Below are positions 53,532 through 61,013 of a DNA stretch of 64,000 nucleotides, one piece after another. Position numbers and translations under genes: made by a program. The stretch is from Jatrophihabitans cynanchi (GTDB lineage: Bacteria; Actinomycetota; Actinomycetes; Mycobacteriales; Jatrophihabitantaceae): NCBI RefSeq assembly GCF_027247405.1, contig NZ_CP097463.1, positions 868,001-932,000 of the forward strand, given 5' to 3'. The notes below the pieces were generated by a model. That model was not told where the DNA came from and made no database searches. It was given only the letters and a program-made list of their open reading frames with translations. Each line of letters starts with the position of its first letter. Within the stretch, counting starts at the first letter, position 1.

Positions 53532-53739
53532 GGGGCGCGGTTGCGGCGCTGGCGGGCCGCGTCTTCGGTATGGCAGGGGGGAAGCGGGGCGCGGTTGCGG
53601 CGCTGGCGGGCCGCGTCTTCGGTATGGCAGGGGGGAAGCGGGGCGCGGTTGCGCCGTTGGCGGGGCGCGGTTGCACCGCTGGCGGGCCGCGTCGTGGTTA
53701 CAGCAGGGGGGAAGCGGGGCGCGGTTGCGGCGCGAACGC
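53519..53739. repeat. 54-nt tandem repeat array next to ctaF
   Basis: Units starting GCAGGGGGGAAGCGGGGCGC begin at 53519, 53573, 53627 and 53703. The first three are spaced 54 nt and the third is lengthened by an internal 22-nt duplication. The unit also includes GTTGCGGCGCTGGCGGGCC. The last copy ends at the ctaF stop region. It is a non-coding GC-rich array; the open frame through it has the composition of a repeat shadow. Confidence 0.8.
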
Positions 53740-53740
53740 G

Positions 53741-54178
53741 TCAGTGCGACAGCGGCTTACGGCCGCCGATGTAGTACTCGAACAGCAGGCCGCCGATGGT
53801 GAACAGCAGCAGCGCCACGCCGACGATCACCAGCCACATCTGGAAGAACGCCAACCCCAGCCCGACGACGGTGCCCGCACCGGCGAGCCCGACCGGCCAG
53901 TAGCTGCCCGGGCTGAAGAACCCGAGCTCCCCGGCGCCTTCGGCGATCTCGGCGTCCGGGCGGTCCTCCGGGCGGGCGTCGATGCGCCGGGACACGAACC
54001 AGAAGAACGAGCCGGAGATGAACAGCAGGCCGCCGGAGAGGATCAGGGCGAGGAAGCCGGCCCACTCGACCCGGCCGTGCGAGAAGCTGTTGGGCTGCCC
54101 CGTCCAGACGCCGTAGAAGGCCGCTGCCAGCCACAGGAAGACGGCAACGCCCAGGAACATCCGGGCTTCGACCTTCAC
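53741..54178 (-). CDS. ctaF: Cytochrome c oxidase subunit IV (actinobacterial)
   Basis: The 145-aa product has four membrane helices (MFLGVAVFLWLAAAFYGVW, GFLALILSGGLLFISGSFFWF, a third near GLAGAGTVVGLGLAFF, and WLVIVGVALLLFTIGGLLF). This matches the small actinobacterial CtaF that stabilises the aa3 oxidase. It begins with GTG 1 bp after the CtaC stop, so the two are one operon. The gene position matches Rv2199c. Confidence 0.9.
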   Translation of the reverse strand: MKVEARMFLGVAVFLWLAAAFYGVWTGQPNSFSHGRVEWAGFLALILSGGLLFISGSFFWFVSRRIDARPEDRPDAEIAEGAGELGFFSPGSYWPVGLAGAGTVVGLGLAFFQMWLVIVGVALLLFTIGGLLFEYYIGGRKPLSH

Positions 54179-54179
54179 G

Positions 54180-55115
54180 TCAGCTCCCCGACTTCTCGGA
54201 CGCGGACCGCGCGGCGCGATCGGTGTTGAACGGATACGTGGTCGTCGCGCGCGGCGCCATACCGGCCGCCTTCAGCGCCACCGACTGCCGCGCGGGGTTG
54301 TCCTGGCCGGCCTTGTCCAGCGCGGCGAGGTACTTCTCGAACACGGCGGGGTCGACGATGCGCACCTCGAAGTTCATCTGCGAGTGATACGTGCCGCACA
54401 GCTCGGCGCAGCGGCCGACGTAGCTGCCGTTCTGGGTCGCGGTGAACTCGAAGCGGTTGTCCTCGCTGGTGTGGTCCGGCCCGTACGGGATGACGTCCCG
54501 CTTGAACAGGAACTCCGGCACCCAGAACGAGTGCACGACGTCCTCGGAGTGCTCGATGATCTGGACCGTCTCGCCCTTGGGCAGCACCAGCACCGGGATC
54601 TCGTCGTCCGACCCGACGGTGGACAGCGGGGTCTTCTTGTCGCTGGAGTAGACGGTCTTGGTGTCGTGGCTGTCCAGGTACTCGAACTGCCAGTTCCACT
54701 TGAACGCGTCGACCTGCACGAGGACGTCGGGGTTCTTGCTGAGCTTGTTGACATCGTCCTCGACGATGACGGTGCGGTAGAACAGCCCGGCGATGATGAT
54801 GAACGGCGCCAGCGAGTACACCAGCTCGATCGGCAGGTTGTACTTGGTCTGGCGCGGCAACTCGTCGTTGCGCTTGCGGTAGCGGATGCAGCACCAGAAG
54901 ATCAGGCCCCACACCAGCACACCCACGCACAGCGCGGCGACACCGGACCAGGTCCACAGCACGCGCATCTTCTCGGCCTGCTTGGTGACACCGGTCGGCC
55001 AGCCGAACCGCAGCTTCTTCTCCACGTCGTGCGCCGAGCAGCCGGTCAGCACCAGGGCGAGCGCGCCGGCGAGCAGCACGGCGCGGCCACCCCGCGCCCA
55101 GCGTCTGCGATGCAC
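54180..55115 (-). CDS. ctaC: Cytochrome c oxidase subunit II
   Basis: The 311-aa product has an N-terminal lipoprotein signal (LALVLTGC), two transmembrane helices and the periplasmic CuA domain. CuA ligands are in CAELCGTYHSQM (two Cys, His and Met) and the upstream His in VVHSFWVPEF. CuA receives electrons from QcrC. Subunit I (CtaD), which pairs with this gene in the complex, is not in the window. It is divergent from asnB by 143 bp. Position matches Rv2200c. Confidence 0.95.
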   Translation of the reverse strand: MHRRRWARGGRAVLLAGALALVLTGCSAHDVEKKLRFGWPTGVTKQAEKMRVLWTWSGVAALCVGVLVWGLIFWCCIRYRKRNDELPRQTKYNLPIELVYSLAPFIIIAGLFYRTVIVEDDVNKLSKNPDVLVQVDAFKWNWQFEYLDSHDTKTVYSSDKKTPLSTVGSDDEIPVLVLPKGETVQIIEHSEDVVHSFWVPEFLFKRDVIPYGPDHTSEDNRFEFTATQNGSYVGRCAELCGTYHSQMNFEVRIVDPAVFEKYLAALDKAGQDNPARQSVALKAAGMAPRATTTYPFNTDRAARSASEKSGS

Positions 55116-55238
55116 CCTAAGACCGCCTCTCGGACTCGTTCTGCCTCGTCTCGGAGACTACTGGACCGGCCCGCCCACGCGGGGATGGGGTCGCCGCCGC
55201 GTGCCCGGCCGGTGGCGCCCCGCCGGCCTGCGCCCGCC

Positions 55239-55258
55239 GCGTCCGGGATACTGGACGC
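55239..55258 (+). promoter_or_regulatory. asnB promoter -10 inside an inverted repeat, leaderless
   Basis: GCGTCC-GGGATACT-GGACGC (55239-55258) is a perfect 6-bp inverted repeat whose centre contains GATACT (55247-55252), a -10 type hexamer ending 6 bp before the asnB GTG at 55259. The mRNA would start at or next to the first codon. The palindrome may be an operator. Confidence 0.5.
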
Positions 55259-57160
55259 GTGTGCGGACTGATCGGATTCCTCTCGGCCACCGGTGACGCG
55301 AAAGCTGTCGAGCCCGCGATCGGCGGTGCGCTCCCCCAGATGCGCCATCGCGGCCCGGACGAGGGCGGCACCTGGTCCGATCCGGACGTCGTGATCGGCT
55401 TCAACCGGCTCTCGATCATCGACATCGACCACAGCCACCAACCGCTGTCCTGGCTGGGCGGGCGCTACCACCTGATCTTCAACGGCGAGATCTACAACTA
55501 CCTCGAGTTGCGCGACCGGCTGGCCCGCGAGTTCGGCGCCACGTTCGAGACCGAGGGCGACGGCGAGGCGATCGTCGCCGGCTACCACTACCTCGGCGAG
55601 AAGGTGGTGCGTGAGCTGCGCGGCATGTTCGCGTTCGTCATCTGGGATGCGCACGAGCGGGTGCTGTTCGGGGCACGCGACTGGTTCGGCATCAAGCCGA
55701 TGTACACGTTCACCGACGAGCGCGGCTCGTTCTTCGCCAGCGAGAAGAAGTCGCTGCTCGCGGTCGCCGGCGAGGCGGTGAGCAAGGACGTCGACCACAC
55801 CGCCTTGCAGCACTATCTGACGCTGCAGTACGTCCCGGAGCCGGCGTCGATGCACACGCAGGTGCGCCGCATCGAGTCCGGCAGCTACTTCACCGTCCGC
55901 CCCGGCGAGCCGGTGCGCCCGCACCGGTACTTCCACCCCGACTTCGCGATCAAGCCGGTCGCCGAACCGGAGAAGCTGTACCGGCAGATCACCGAGGCCC
56001 TCGAGGACTCCGTCGAGAAGCACATGCGCGCCGACGTCACGGTCGGCTCGTTCCTGTCCGGCGGCATCGACTCCACCGCGATCGCGGCTCTCGCCAAGCG
56101 GCACAACCCGAAGCTGCTGACCTTCACGACCGGCTTCGAGCGCAAGGGGTACAGCGAGATCGACGTGGCTGCCGAGTCGGCCGCGGCGATCGGCGTCGAG
56201 CACATCACCAAGGTCGTCTCGGCGCAGGAGATGATGGACGTCCTGCCGCTGGTGATCTGGTACCTGGACGACCCGGTGGCCGACCCGTCACTGGTGCCGC
56301 TGTACTTCATCGCCCGCGAGGCGCGAAAGCACGTGAAGGTGGTGCTGTCCGGCGAGGGCGCCGACGAACTGTTCGGCGGGTACACTATCTACCGCGAGCC
56401 GATCTCGTTGCGTGCGTTCGAGAAGCTGCCGGGAGGGATGCGCCGAGGCCTGGGTCGGCTGTCCGAGCGTATCCCGGAGGGGACCCGCGGCAAGGACCTG
56501 CTGCGCCGGGGCGCGATCGGCATCGAGGAGCGCTACTACGGCAACGCGCGCATCTTCCGGCCGGACGAGATGCGCGGGCTGTACAAGGCGTTCGACCCCG
56601 CCGTCTCGTACATGGACGTCACGAGAACGCTGTACGAGCAGACGACGCACCTGGACGGCTCGACGCGCATGCAGTACGTCGACCTGTTCACCTGGCTGCG
56701 CGGCGACATCCTGGTCAAGGCCGACAAGATGACGATGGCGAACTCGCTGGAGCTGCGGGTGCCGTTCCTGGACACCGAGGTGTTCGCGGTGGGCTCATCC
56801 ATCCCGACCGAGTTGAAGATCACCCGGGAGACGACCAAGTACGCGCTGCGCAGGGCGCTGGCCGAGATCGTCCCGCCGCACGTGCTGCACCGGGCGAAGC
56901 TGGGCTTCCCGGTCCCGATCCGGCACTGGCTCAAGGACGTCATGTACGACTGGGCCCGCGCGATCATCACCGAGTCGCAGGCCGACGAGCTGATCGACCG
57001 GCAGGCGGCGCTGCGGCTGCTGGACGAGCACCGCGACGGCCCGCATGACTACTCGCGCAAGATCTGGACGCTGCTGGTGTTCCTGCTCTGGCACGGCATC
57101 TTCGTCGAGCAGCGGATCACGCCCGAGGTGCCCGAGCCGGCCTACCCCGTCCGGCTCTGA
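55259..57160 (+). CDS. asnB: Glutamine-hydrolysing asparagine synthetase
   Basis: The 633-aa product starts with Cys2 (CGLIGF), the glutaminase nucleophile after Met removal. It has the Ntn glutaminase half (MRHRGPDEGG, LSIIDI, GEIYNYLELR) and the synthetase half with the pyrophosphate loop FLSGGIDST (about 263-271). It makes asparagine from aspartate, glutamine and ATP, or acts on meso-DAP amidation in mycobacteria (Rv2201, annotated asnB). GTG at 55259 is leaderless. A large hairpin at its stop codon ends transcription. Confidence 0.92.
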   Translation: MCGLIGFLSATGDAKAVEPAIGGALPQMRHRGPDEGGTWSDPDVVIGFNRLSIIDIDHSHQPLSWLGGRYHLIFNGEIYNYLELRDRLAREFGATFETEGDGEAIVAGYHYLGEKVVRELRGMFAFVIWDAHERVLFGARDWFGIKPMYTFTDERGSFFASEKKSLLAVAGEAVSKDVDHTALQHYLTLQYVPEPASMHTQVRRIESGSYFTVRPGEPVRPHRYFHPDFAIKPVAEPEKLYRQITEALEDSVEKHMRADVTVGSFLSGGIDSTAIAALAKRHNPKLLTFTTGFERKGYSEIDVAAESAAAIGVEHITKVVSAQEMMDVLPLVIWYLDDPVADPSLVPLYFIAREARKHVKVVLSGEGADELFGGYTIYREPISLRAFEKLPGGMRRGLGRLSERIPEGTRGKDLLRRGAIGIEERYYGNARIFRPDEMRGLYKAFDPAVSYMDVTRTLYEQTTHLDGSTRMQYVDLFTWLRGDILVKADKMTMANSLELRVPFLDTEVFAVGSSIPTELKITRETTKYALRRALAEIVPPHVLHRAKLGFPVPIRHWLKDVMYDWARAIITESQADELIDRQAALRLLDEHRDGPHDYSRKIWTLLVFLLWHGIFVEQRITPEVPEPAYPVRL

Positions 57161-57217
57161 CCCGATTGTGCAACTTCCTGCGGCGCTGGGCCGCAGCGGG
57201 TTGCACGATCGGGTCAG
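57157..57217. terminator. Bidirectional hairpin terminator shared by asnB and the downstream kinase
   Basis: A 61-bp near-palindrome contains both stop codons. The outer arms CTGACCCGATTGTGCAAC (57157-57174) and GTTGCACGATCGGGTCAG (57200-57217) pair over 18 bp with one mismatch. The inner arms CTGCGGC (57178-57184) and GCCGCAG (57190-57196) pair with a 5-nt loop. asnB's TGA is at 57158-57160 and the kinase TGA on the other strand at 57214-57216. The two convergent genes thus share one terminator. Confidence 0.85.
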
Positions 57218-58188
57218 GACAGGAAGGGCAGCACCTCGTCGGCGCAGTCGTCGCCGTAGGACTCAGCGAGCCGGTCGGCGAAGTCGCCCGGCTTGATCTC
57301 GTACTCCTGGGTGCCGAGCGTCTCCAGCACATAGCAGGCCAGCGTGTTGCCGACCTGGGCGGACCGCTCCCACGACAAGCCCCAGTCACGCGCGGTCAAC
57401 AGCCCGGCCCGCAACGCGTCCCCGACGCCGGTCGGGTCGGCCTTGGCCCGCTCCTTCGCGACCGGCACCACGATCGTCTCGACATCGCGGCCGCTGATCT
57501 CCACGCCGCGCTTGCCGAGCGTGGTGATCCGGACGTTGACGCGGGCGAGCACCTCGTCGCTGCTGAGGCCGGACTTCGACTCCAGCAGCCCACGCTCGTA
57601 CTCGTTGCTGAACAGCAGGTCGGCACCCTCGATCAGCTTGATCAGCGCGTCGCCGTCGGCCATCCGGGTGACCTGCTGCGACGGGTCGGCGGCGAAGCGG
57701 TACCCGAGCTGGCGGCACTCCTCGCTGTGCCGCACCATCGCGTCCGGGTCGTCGGCGCTGATCACCACGAGGTCCGCGCCGGTGGCGCGCCAGGCGGGTG
57801 CGAGTTCGATGTTGCGCGCCTCGCTCATGGCGCCGGTGTAGAACGAGCCGATCTGGCACAGGTCGTCGTCGGTGGTGCAGATGAAGCGTGCGGTGTGGTG
57901 GTACTCCGAAACCAGGATGTGCTCGCAGTTCACGCCGTTGCGCTCGAGCCAGGCGCGGTAGTCCTCGAAGTCCTCGCCGACCGCGCCGATCAGCACCGGA
58001 GCACCGCCCAGTTGGGCCATGCCGTAGCAGATGTTCGGCGCGACGCCGCCGCGGCGGATCACCAGATCGTCGACCAGGAACGACAGCGACACGTTGTGCA
58101 GCTGGTCGGCCATGAACTGGTCGGTGAACTTGCCCGGGAAGTGCATCAGGTGATCGGTCGCGATCGACCCTGCGACGAGGACTGGCAT
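57214..58188 (-). CDS. PfkB-family kinase, adenosine-kinase-like (AdoK/CbhK)
   Basis: The 324-aa product has the PfkB fold with ribokinase-type signature (IRRGGVAPNICYGMAQLGG at 52-70) and the anion-hole motif DPTGVGDALRAG near the C-terminus, whose Asp is the base. In mycobacteria the counterpart Rv2202c is an adenosine kinase, so phosphorylation of adenosine to AMP is the leading guess. The ATG at 58188 is used over the longer start. It shares a hairpin terminator with asnB. Confidence 0.85.
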   Translation of the reverse strand: MPVLVAGSIATDHLMHFPGKFTDQFMADQLHNVSLSFLVDDLVIRRGGVAPNICYGMAQLGGAPVLIGAVGEDFEDYRAWLERNGVNCEHILVSEYHHTARFICTTDDDLCQIGSFYTGAMSEARNIELAPAWRATGADLVVISADDPDAMVRHSEECRQLGYRFAADPSQQVTRMADGDALIKLIEGADLLFSNEYERGLLESKSGLSSDEVLARVNVRITTLGKRGVEISGRDVETIVVPVAKERAKADPTGVGDALRAGLLTARDWGLSWERSAQVGNTLACYVLETLGTQEYEIKPGDFADRLAESYGDDCADEVLPFLS

Positions 58189-58249
58189 GCTCGGCACGCT
58201 ACCCAATCAGCGCGGCGACGGCGCGCTGTTCTGTCTTACCCGCCGGCGC

Positions 58250-58636
58250 TCAGCCGCAGAACGAGTTGCCGCAGGCGCAGCCACCCGACGCGTTCGGGTT
58301 GTCGATCGTGAAGCCCTGCTGCTCGATCGTGTCGGTGAAGTCGATCGTGGCGCCGCCCAGGTACGGGGCGCTCATCCGGTCGACGACGACGGGTACCCCG
58401 CTGAGCGAGAGCTCGACGTCGCCGTCGAGGCTGCGCTCGTCGAAGAACAGCTGGTACTGCATGCCCGAGCAGCCGCCCGGCTGGACGGCGACGCGCAGCC
58501 GCAGGTCGTCGCGGCCCTCCTGGTCGAGCAGCGAGCGCACCTTCTCGGCCGCCCCGTCGGTCAGCGTCAGGGAACTCGCCGGTGCGTCCGTGGGCGCGGT
58601 GATGAGCTCGACGGTGGTCGTTTCGGCTGCAGTCAT
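58250..58636 (-). CDS. erpA: Iron-sulfur cluster insertion protein (A-type carrier)
   Basis: The 128-aa A-type carrier has Cys in GGCSGMQYQL and the C-terminal CxC pair in GGCACGNSFCG, the three-Cys signature that holds a Fe-S cluster for transfer to target apoproteins. The N-terminal extension (TAAETTTVELITAPTDAPAS) is typical for actinobacterial ErpA. It matches Rv2204c. The start lies 107 bp after the stop of the DoxX-Rieske gene, and its own stop is about 62 bp before the kinase start, both on the same strand. Confidence 0.9.
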   Translation of the reverse strand: MTAAETTTVELITAPTDAPASSLTLTDGAAEKVRSLLDQEGRDDLRLRVAVQPGGCSGMQYQLFFDERSLDGDVELSLSGVPVVVDRMSAPYLGGATIDFTDTIEQQGFTIDNPNASGGCACGNSFCG

Positions 58637-58743
58637 GATGCTCCCCAGATCGTGGTGCCAGGTCGTGGTGCAGTGTCGGCGTCTTGCTACGGGGCCAACC
58701 GGGCCGGTCCCGCCACCTATTCCCCATAGTAACCGCCTTCGGC

Positions 58744-59655
58744 TCAGCGGGTACGCACGTCACCGTCCTGGACGCGCACCGGGATGGGCGTCAGCCCCCG
58801 CGGCGCGGGACCGTCGAGCCGCCGGCCCTGCGGATCGAACCGCGAGTGGTGGCACGGGCAGGCGAAGCCGTCGGCGGCCGAGACGAAGTCCACGATGCAG
58901 CCCTGGTGCGGGCAGCGCGCGTCGAATGCGGTGAATGCGCCGGCCTGCAGCTGCAGCACCCAGGCCGGCTCGTCGGCGGACCGGACGGTGACCTGCACCG
59001 CCCCACCGACCGGGACGTCGCCGACCGGCGTGAGCGGCTGGGACGGCAGCGCGGTGTCGATCTGCCGTTGCCGGCGCGAGCGGTGCGACGGACGTGACAG
59101 CGCGGCCAGCCCGAGCACCATCGCGCCGACGAGCGCGGTGCCACCGGCGAGCAGGGCGCGGCGGGTGCGGTCGTCGCGCGGGTGCGCGGCGCGCATCCGG
59201 TCCAGCCAGGCGTCCAGCGACAGCCAGCCCGCGCCCGCGATCAGCAGCGGAGTGAGCGCGAACAGGTACACGACGTCCGCACTGGTGAACCACGGCGAGG
59301 CGCCCCAACTGACCGTCAGCCACAGCGAGAGCGCGAGCAGCATCCCGCCGGCCGCGGCGATCCGGGTGAACAGGCCCAGCGCGAGCCCGATCCCGACGGC
59401 GAGTTCGGCAACGGCCATGGCGACTCCGAAGGCGACCGAGTGGCTCTGGACCACTCCGAGCGCACCGCCGATCGGGCTGTTCGCGCGGATCGCGGTGACC
59501 GAGGCGTGCATCGACAGTGGCGAGGCGTCGTCGAGGAAACGCGGATCGGCGATCTTGGAGATGCCGCCGTCGAGGAAGACGATCGCGAGGAAGGCCCGCA
59601 GTGGCAGCAGCACCCAGCCGACCTGGCGGGCGCGCTCGCGCCACGGTTCGGCCAT
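58744..59655 (-). CDS. DoxX-type membrane domain fused to a Rieske domain
   Basis: The 303-aa product has two parts. The N-terminal 130 residues are a DoxX-like four-helix membrane module (LLPLRAFLAIVFLDGGISKI, GVAMAVAELAVGIGLALGLF, AAAGGMLLALSLWLTVSWG). The C-terminal part has a fifth helix and a Rieske [2Fe-2S] domain with CPHQGC and CPCHHS. DoxX is linked to quinone or thiosulfate oxidation in other organisms, and a Rieske centre on the same chain suggests quinone-linked electron transfer. The ATG at 59655 is chosen because the long frame upstream is a shadow. It is divergent from the DUF3043 gene. Confidence 0.8.
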   Translation of the reverse strand: MAEPWRERARQVGWVLLPLRAFLAIVFLDGGISKIADPRFLDDASPLSMHASVTAIRANSPIGGALGVVQSHSVAFGVAMAVAELAVGIGLALGLFTRIAAAGGMLLALSLWLTVSWGASPWFTSADVVYLFALTPLLIAGAGWLSLDAWLDRMRAAHPRDDRTRRALLAGGTALVGAMVLGLAALSRPSHRSRRQRQIDTALPSQPLTPVGDVPVGGAVQVTVRSADEPAWVLQLQAGAFTAFDARCPHQGCIVDFVSAADGFACPCHHSRFDPQGRRLDGPAPRGLTPIPVRVQDGDVRTR

Positions 59656-59764
59656 GGGTACTCCCTCGGGGGCGGTGCGCTGTGGGCGCTCACATTGCAG
59701 CACGGCGTCCTGTGTGCTCTCGGCCGGATGCTCGCCCGGCCGGGGCCGTCCGTACTCTGGACGG

Positions 59765-60358
59765 GTGAAACGTCGCCAGTCGCAGCAGCCCGAGGTCGTC
59801 GAGGAGCCCGTCGCGGCCCCCCACGGCAAGGGTCGGCCCACCCCGAAACGCCGCGAGGTCGTCGGCCAGCGCGGCCCGGTGGTCGCGCCGAAGACCCGCA
59901 AGGAGGCCTACGCGCGGCAGAAGGAGCTCGCCAAGCAGTCCAAGGCGGCGCGGGCGGCGTCCGGAAAGGCGATGACCCCGGCCGAGCGCCGCGCGGCGCT
60001 GCGCGCGGGCGACATCCTGCCGCGGCGCGACCAGGGCGAGACGCGGCGGATCGCGCGCGACTACGTCGACTCGCACCGGATGTTCAGCAACTACCTGCTC
60101 TGGCTGTTCCCGCTGATGATCGCCAGCTACGTGATCCCGGGCGCCTGGATCGTCCAGATCGTGATCGTCGCGGTGTTCGTCAGCCTGATCGTCGAGTGGT
60201 TCTTCGTCGGACGGAAGGTGCGCCGGCTCTCGATCGAGCGCACCGGCTCGGCCCAGGGCGGCGCGATGTCGATCGGGTTCTACGCCGGCAGCCGGGCCTA
60301 CCTGCCACGGCGCTGGCGGTTGCCCGCGCCCCAGGTCGACATCGGCGAGGAGATCTAA
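59765..60358 (+). CDS. DUF3043-family membrane protein
   Basis: The 197-aa protein is basic in its first 110 residues (TPKRREVVGQRGPVVAPKTRKE) and has two transmembrane helices (LLWLFPLMIASYVIPGAWIV and IVIVAVFVSLIVEWFFVGRK). It matches DUF3043, which is found only in actinobacteria and has no assigned function. GTG at 59765 follows TACTCT (59753-59758) by 6 bp, so the mRNA is probably leaderless. It is convergent with the response regulator gene, 7 bp apart. Confidence 0.85.
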   Translation: MKRRQSQQPEVVEEPVAAPHGKGRPTPKRREVVGQRGPVVAPKTRKEAYARQKELAKQSKAARAASGKAMTPAERRAALRAGDILPRRDQGETRRIARDYVDSHRMFSNYLLWLFPLMIASYVIPGAWIVQIVIVAVFVSLIVEWFFVGRKVRRLSIERTGSAQGGAMSIGFYAGSRAYLPRRWRLPAPQVDIGEEI

Positions 60359-60365
60359 CCGCGGG

Positions 60366-61013
60366 TCAGCTGTTCAGGTAGGCCAGCACGGCGAGCACCC
60401 GGCGGTTGTCGTCCTCCGACGGCGGCAGACCGAGCCGGGTGAAGATCGAATTGGTGTGCTTGCTCACCGCCTTCTCGGTGATGAACATGCGCGCGCCGAT
60501 CGCCGCGTTCGAACGCCCCTCGGCCATCAGCGCCAGCACTTCCCGCTCGCGCGGGGTGAGCGTGCCGATCGGCTCGTCCGCGGCCGAGCGACGGCTGAGC
60601 AGTTGCCCCACGACCTCCGGGTCCATCGCGGTGCCACCGGCTGCGACCTGGCGCACTGCGTCGACGAACTGGCCCACGTTGAACACCCGGTCCTTGAGCA
60701 GGTAGCCGACTCCCCCGCTGCGGTCTGCCAGCAGCTCGCGCGCGTACAACTGCTCGACGTACTGCGACAGCACCAGGACCGGCAGGCCGGGCACCGCGGC
60801 CCGCGCCTCGAGGGCAGCCCGCAACCCCTCGTCGGTGAAGGTGGGCGGCAGCCGGACGTCGACGACCGCCACGTCCGGACGATGCTCGGTGAGCGCGCGC
60901 AGCAACGACGGCCCGTTGTCGACCGCTTCGAGCACCTCGAAGTCGTGCGCTTCGAGCAGCCGGATCAGCCCGTCCCGCAGGAGGGCGAGGTCCTCGGCGA
61001 TGACAACGCGCAC
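60366..61013 (-). CDS. NarL-type response regulator
   Basis: The 215-aa product has receiver residues Glu7, Asp8, phospho-acceptor Asp52 and Lys107. The LuxR-type helix-turn-helix (LTPREREVLALMAEGRSNAAIGARMFITEKAV) occupies the last 65 residues. It is paired with the kinase upstream, whose 3' end overlaps its start by 49 bp, an unusually deep overlap. GTG 61013 is used, matching family N-termini (RVVIAED). Confidence 0.9.
   Translation of the reverse strand: MRVVIAEDLALLRDGLIRLLEAHDFEVLEAVDNGPSLLRALTEHRPDVAVVDVRLPPTFTDEGLRAALEARAAVPGLPVLVLSQYVEQLYARELLADRSGGVGYLLKDRVFNVGQFVDAVRQVAAGGTAMDPEVVGQLLSRRSAADEPIGTLTPREREVLALMAEGRSNAAIGARMFITEKAVSKHTNSIFTRLGLPPSEDDNRRVLAVLAYLNS

Noticed and set aside
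53100-53739. Possible CRISPR array
   Set aside because: Units are directly abutting or imperfect, with no unique spacers of constant length and no cas genes nearby.
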